Assembly (NCBI GenBank): GCA_028699365.1
Contig: JAQVUQ010000149.1
Location: 1 to 6,878 of the forward strand
Direction: 5' to 3'
DNA length: 6,878 nucleotides
Source: UBA5359 sp028699365 [NCBI: bacterium]
Lineage (GTDB): Bacteria; UBP13; UBA5359
Of this stretch, positions 5,794 through 6,878 are shown piece by piece; within the stretch, counting starts at the first letter, position 1, and the number at the start of each line of letters is the position of its first letter. The position numbers were made by a program, and so were the translations under genes. The notes below the pieces were generated by a model. That model made no database searches. It was not told where the DNA came from and worked only from the letters and a program-made list of their open reading frames with translations.

Positions 5794-6878
5794 ATGGAAA
5801 TCAGAAAGTTCGAACTACCTCAGAATGAGATGCCCAGCAGTTGGTATAACGTGGCTGCCGATCTTCCGGCCCCCATGGAGCCGCCGATGCACCCCGGCAC
5901 GCATCAGCCTTTGGCGCCGGAGGATTTGGCAGCGATATTCCCGATGGAGCTTATCGAGCAGGAGATGAGCACTCAGAGATGGATAGACATACCCGGAGCG
6001 GTTCTGGATGCCTATCGTCTCTGGCGGCCGACACCGCTCTTCCGCGCCGTAAATCTGGAGAAGCGTCTCAAAACACCGGCAAAGATATTTTTTAAATACG
6101 AGGGCACCAGCCCTGCCGGCAGTCACAAGCCCAATACCGCCATTGCCCAGGCATATTATAACAAGAAGGCCGGCGTCAAGAAGCTGACGACGGAGACGGG
6201 TGCCGGGCAGTGGGGATGCGCACTCTCTTTTGCGTGCCATACTTTCGGCCTGGATTGCAAGGTCTTCATGGTGAAGGTAAGCTATAACCAGAAGCCTTAC
6301 CGTAAATTCATGATGCAGCTCTGGGGGGGCGAGGTCATAGCAAGCCCAAGCAATACGACCGAATCCGGCCGGCAGATACTGGCTAAAGACCCCATGAGCA
6401 ACGGCAGTCTCGGCGGAGCTATCAGTGAGGCGATAGAGGAAGCCGTTAAAGATGAGAACACCAAATACTCGCTGGGAAGTGTTCTCAATCATGTCATGCT
6501 TCATCAGTCGATCATAGGTCTTGAAGCCAGGAAGCAGATGGAGATGGCCGGAGCATACCCCGATATTCTGATCGGCTGTGCGGGTGGAGGCAGTAATTTT
6601 GCCGGGCTGGTATTTCCTTTTGTTCCCGACAAGCTGGCCGGCAGAGACATCAGAATTGTTGCCGTGGAGCCGTCGGCCTGCCCGACGTTGACCAGAGGGT
6701 TCTACCGTTATGACTTCGGGGATGTGGCCAGGTTCACGCCACTACTGAAGATGTATACCCTTGGCCATTCCTTTATGCCGCCGGGAATACATGCCGGAGG
6801 TTTGCGTTATCACGGCATGTCGCCGCTGGTGAGCCTGCTTTACGAGCACAAAGTCATGGAAGCCGTATCTTACCCGCA
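5794..6878 (+). CDS. trpB: Tryptophan synthase beta chain, TrpB2 type (3' end outside window)
   Basis: PLP-dependent fold-type II enzyme. TrpB makes L-tryptophan from indole and serine; some TrpB2 proteins work without TrpA, and an archaeal one prefers O-phosphoserine. 361 codons are visible with no stop; the family is about 450 residues, so roughly 80-90 are missing. TrpB2 rather than TrpB1 is indicated by the long N-terminal region before RPTPL (68-72) and by GSHKPNTA, with PLP lysine K112, where TrpB1 has an HKxN-type motif followed by Asn. The catalytic glutamate is E134 in TETGAGQWG, the phosphate-binding loop is GGGSN (264-268), and HAGGLRYHG (333-341) is typical of TrpB2. No trpA or other trp gene is visible. 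It follows ftcD with no terminator between, so co-transcription is likely though not proven. Alternative: another PLP lyase/synthase in the TrpB-like family. Confidence 0.94.
   Translation, partial: MEIRKFELPQNEMPSSWYNVAADLPAPMEPPMHPGTHQPLAPEDLAAIFPMELIEQEMSTQRWIDIPGAVLDAYRLWRPTPLFRAVNLEKRLKTPAKIFFKYEGTSPAGSHKPNTAIAQAYYNKKAGVKKLTTETGAGQWGCALSFACHTFGLDCKVFMVKVSYNQKPYRKFMMQLWGGEVIASPSNTTESGRQILAKDPMSNGSLGGAISEAIEEAVKDENTKYSLGSVLNHVMLHQSIIGLEARKQMEMAGAYPDILIGCAGGGSNFAGLVFPFVPDKLAGRDIRIVAVEPSACPTLTRGFYRYDFGDVARFTPLLKMYTLGHSFMPPGIHAGGLRYHGMSPLVSLLYEHKVMEAVSYP

Noticed and set aside
5672-5968. 98-codon plus-strand frame bridging the end of ftcD and the start of trpB2
   Set aside because: It overlaps both genes in another frame, becomes Arg/Ser/Trp-rich inside trpB2, and lacks a convincing SD; trpB2 explains the coding signal.
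5815-6504. 229-codon minus-strand frame opposite trpB2
   Set aside because: Shadow of the conserved PLP-enzyme sequence with no domain of its own.

Overview
This is a bacterial chromosomal window of housekeeping and amino-acid/one-carbon metabolism genes, all on the + strand. It holds four complete genes (archaeal-type phosphoglycerate mutase family, tilS, ftsH, ftcD) and the first 361 codons of a TrpB2-type tryptophan synthase beta chain that runs off the right edge. I see no phage, transposase, CRISPR, rRNA or tRNA. tilS and ftsH with good Shine-Dalgarno (SD) sites mark it as bacterial. Coding DNA is moderately GC-rich and the intergenic stretches are AT-rich. An archaeal-type ApgM relative, a stand-alone FtcD and a TrpB2 would fit an anaerobic lineage such as Chloroflexota (Dehalococcoidia), Firmicutes or a deltaproteobacterial group. 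I cannot place it further, and the Chloroflexota guess is weak.

Layout. 5-1216 is the ApgM-family gene; its closest sub-family resemblance is to the branch proposed to be a homoserine kinase. It is followed after 3 nt by tilS (1220-2620), so the two are almost certainly co-transcribed. The 208-nt gap 2621-2828 holds a good sigma70-type promoter with an extended -10, then a leader of about 145 nt built from two opposed arrays of 8-nt units (TTAGNNNN, then CTAANNNN). These make a 12-bp perfect outer stem and a 7-bp inner stem. ftsH (2829-4706) follows and ends in a strong intrinsic terminator (4710-4747). ftcD (4797-5696) and trpB2 (5794 to the edge) form a second pair separated by 97 nt with no terminator between them.

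Function. TilS (lysidine modification of tRNA-Ile) and FtsH (membrane AAA+ zinc protease) are commonly neighbours in bacteria, often with hpt between them; here hpt is absent and the leader takes its place. FtcD transfers a one-carbon group to tetrahydrofolate. TrpB2 is a PLP enzyme that probably condenses indole with serine or phosphoserine. Three of the four genes whose starts can be fixed (tilS, ftsH, ftcD) use TTG, each behind a well-spaced SD sequence.

Most of the window is ordinary. The one structure the gene annotation does not explain is the 8-nt periodic inverted array in the ftsH leader.
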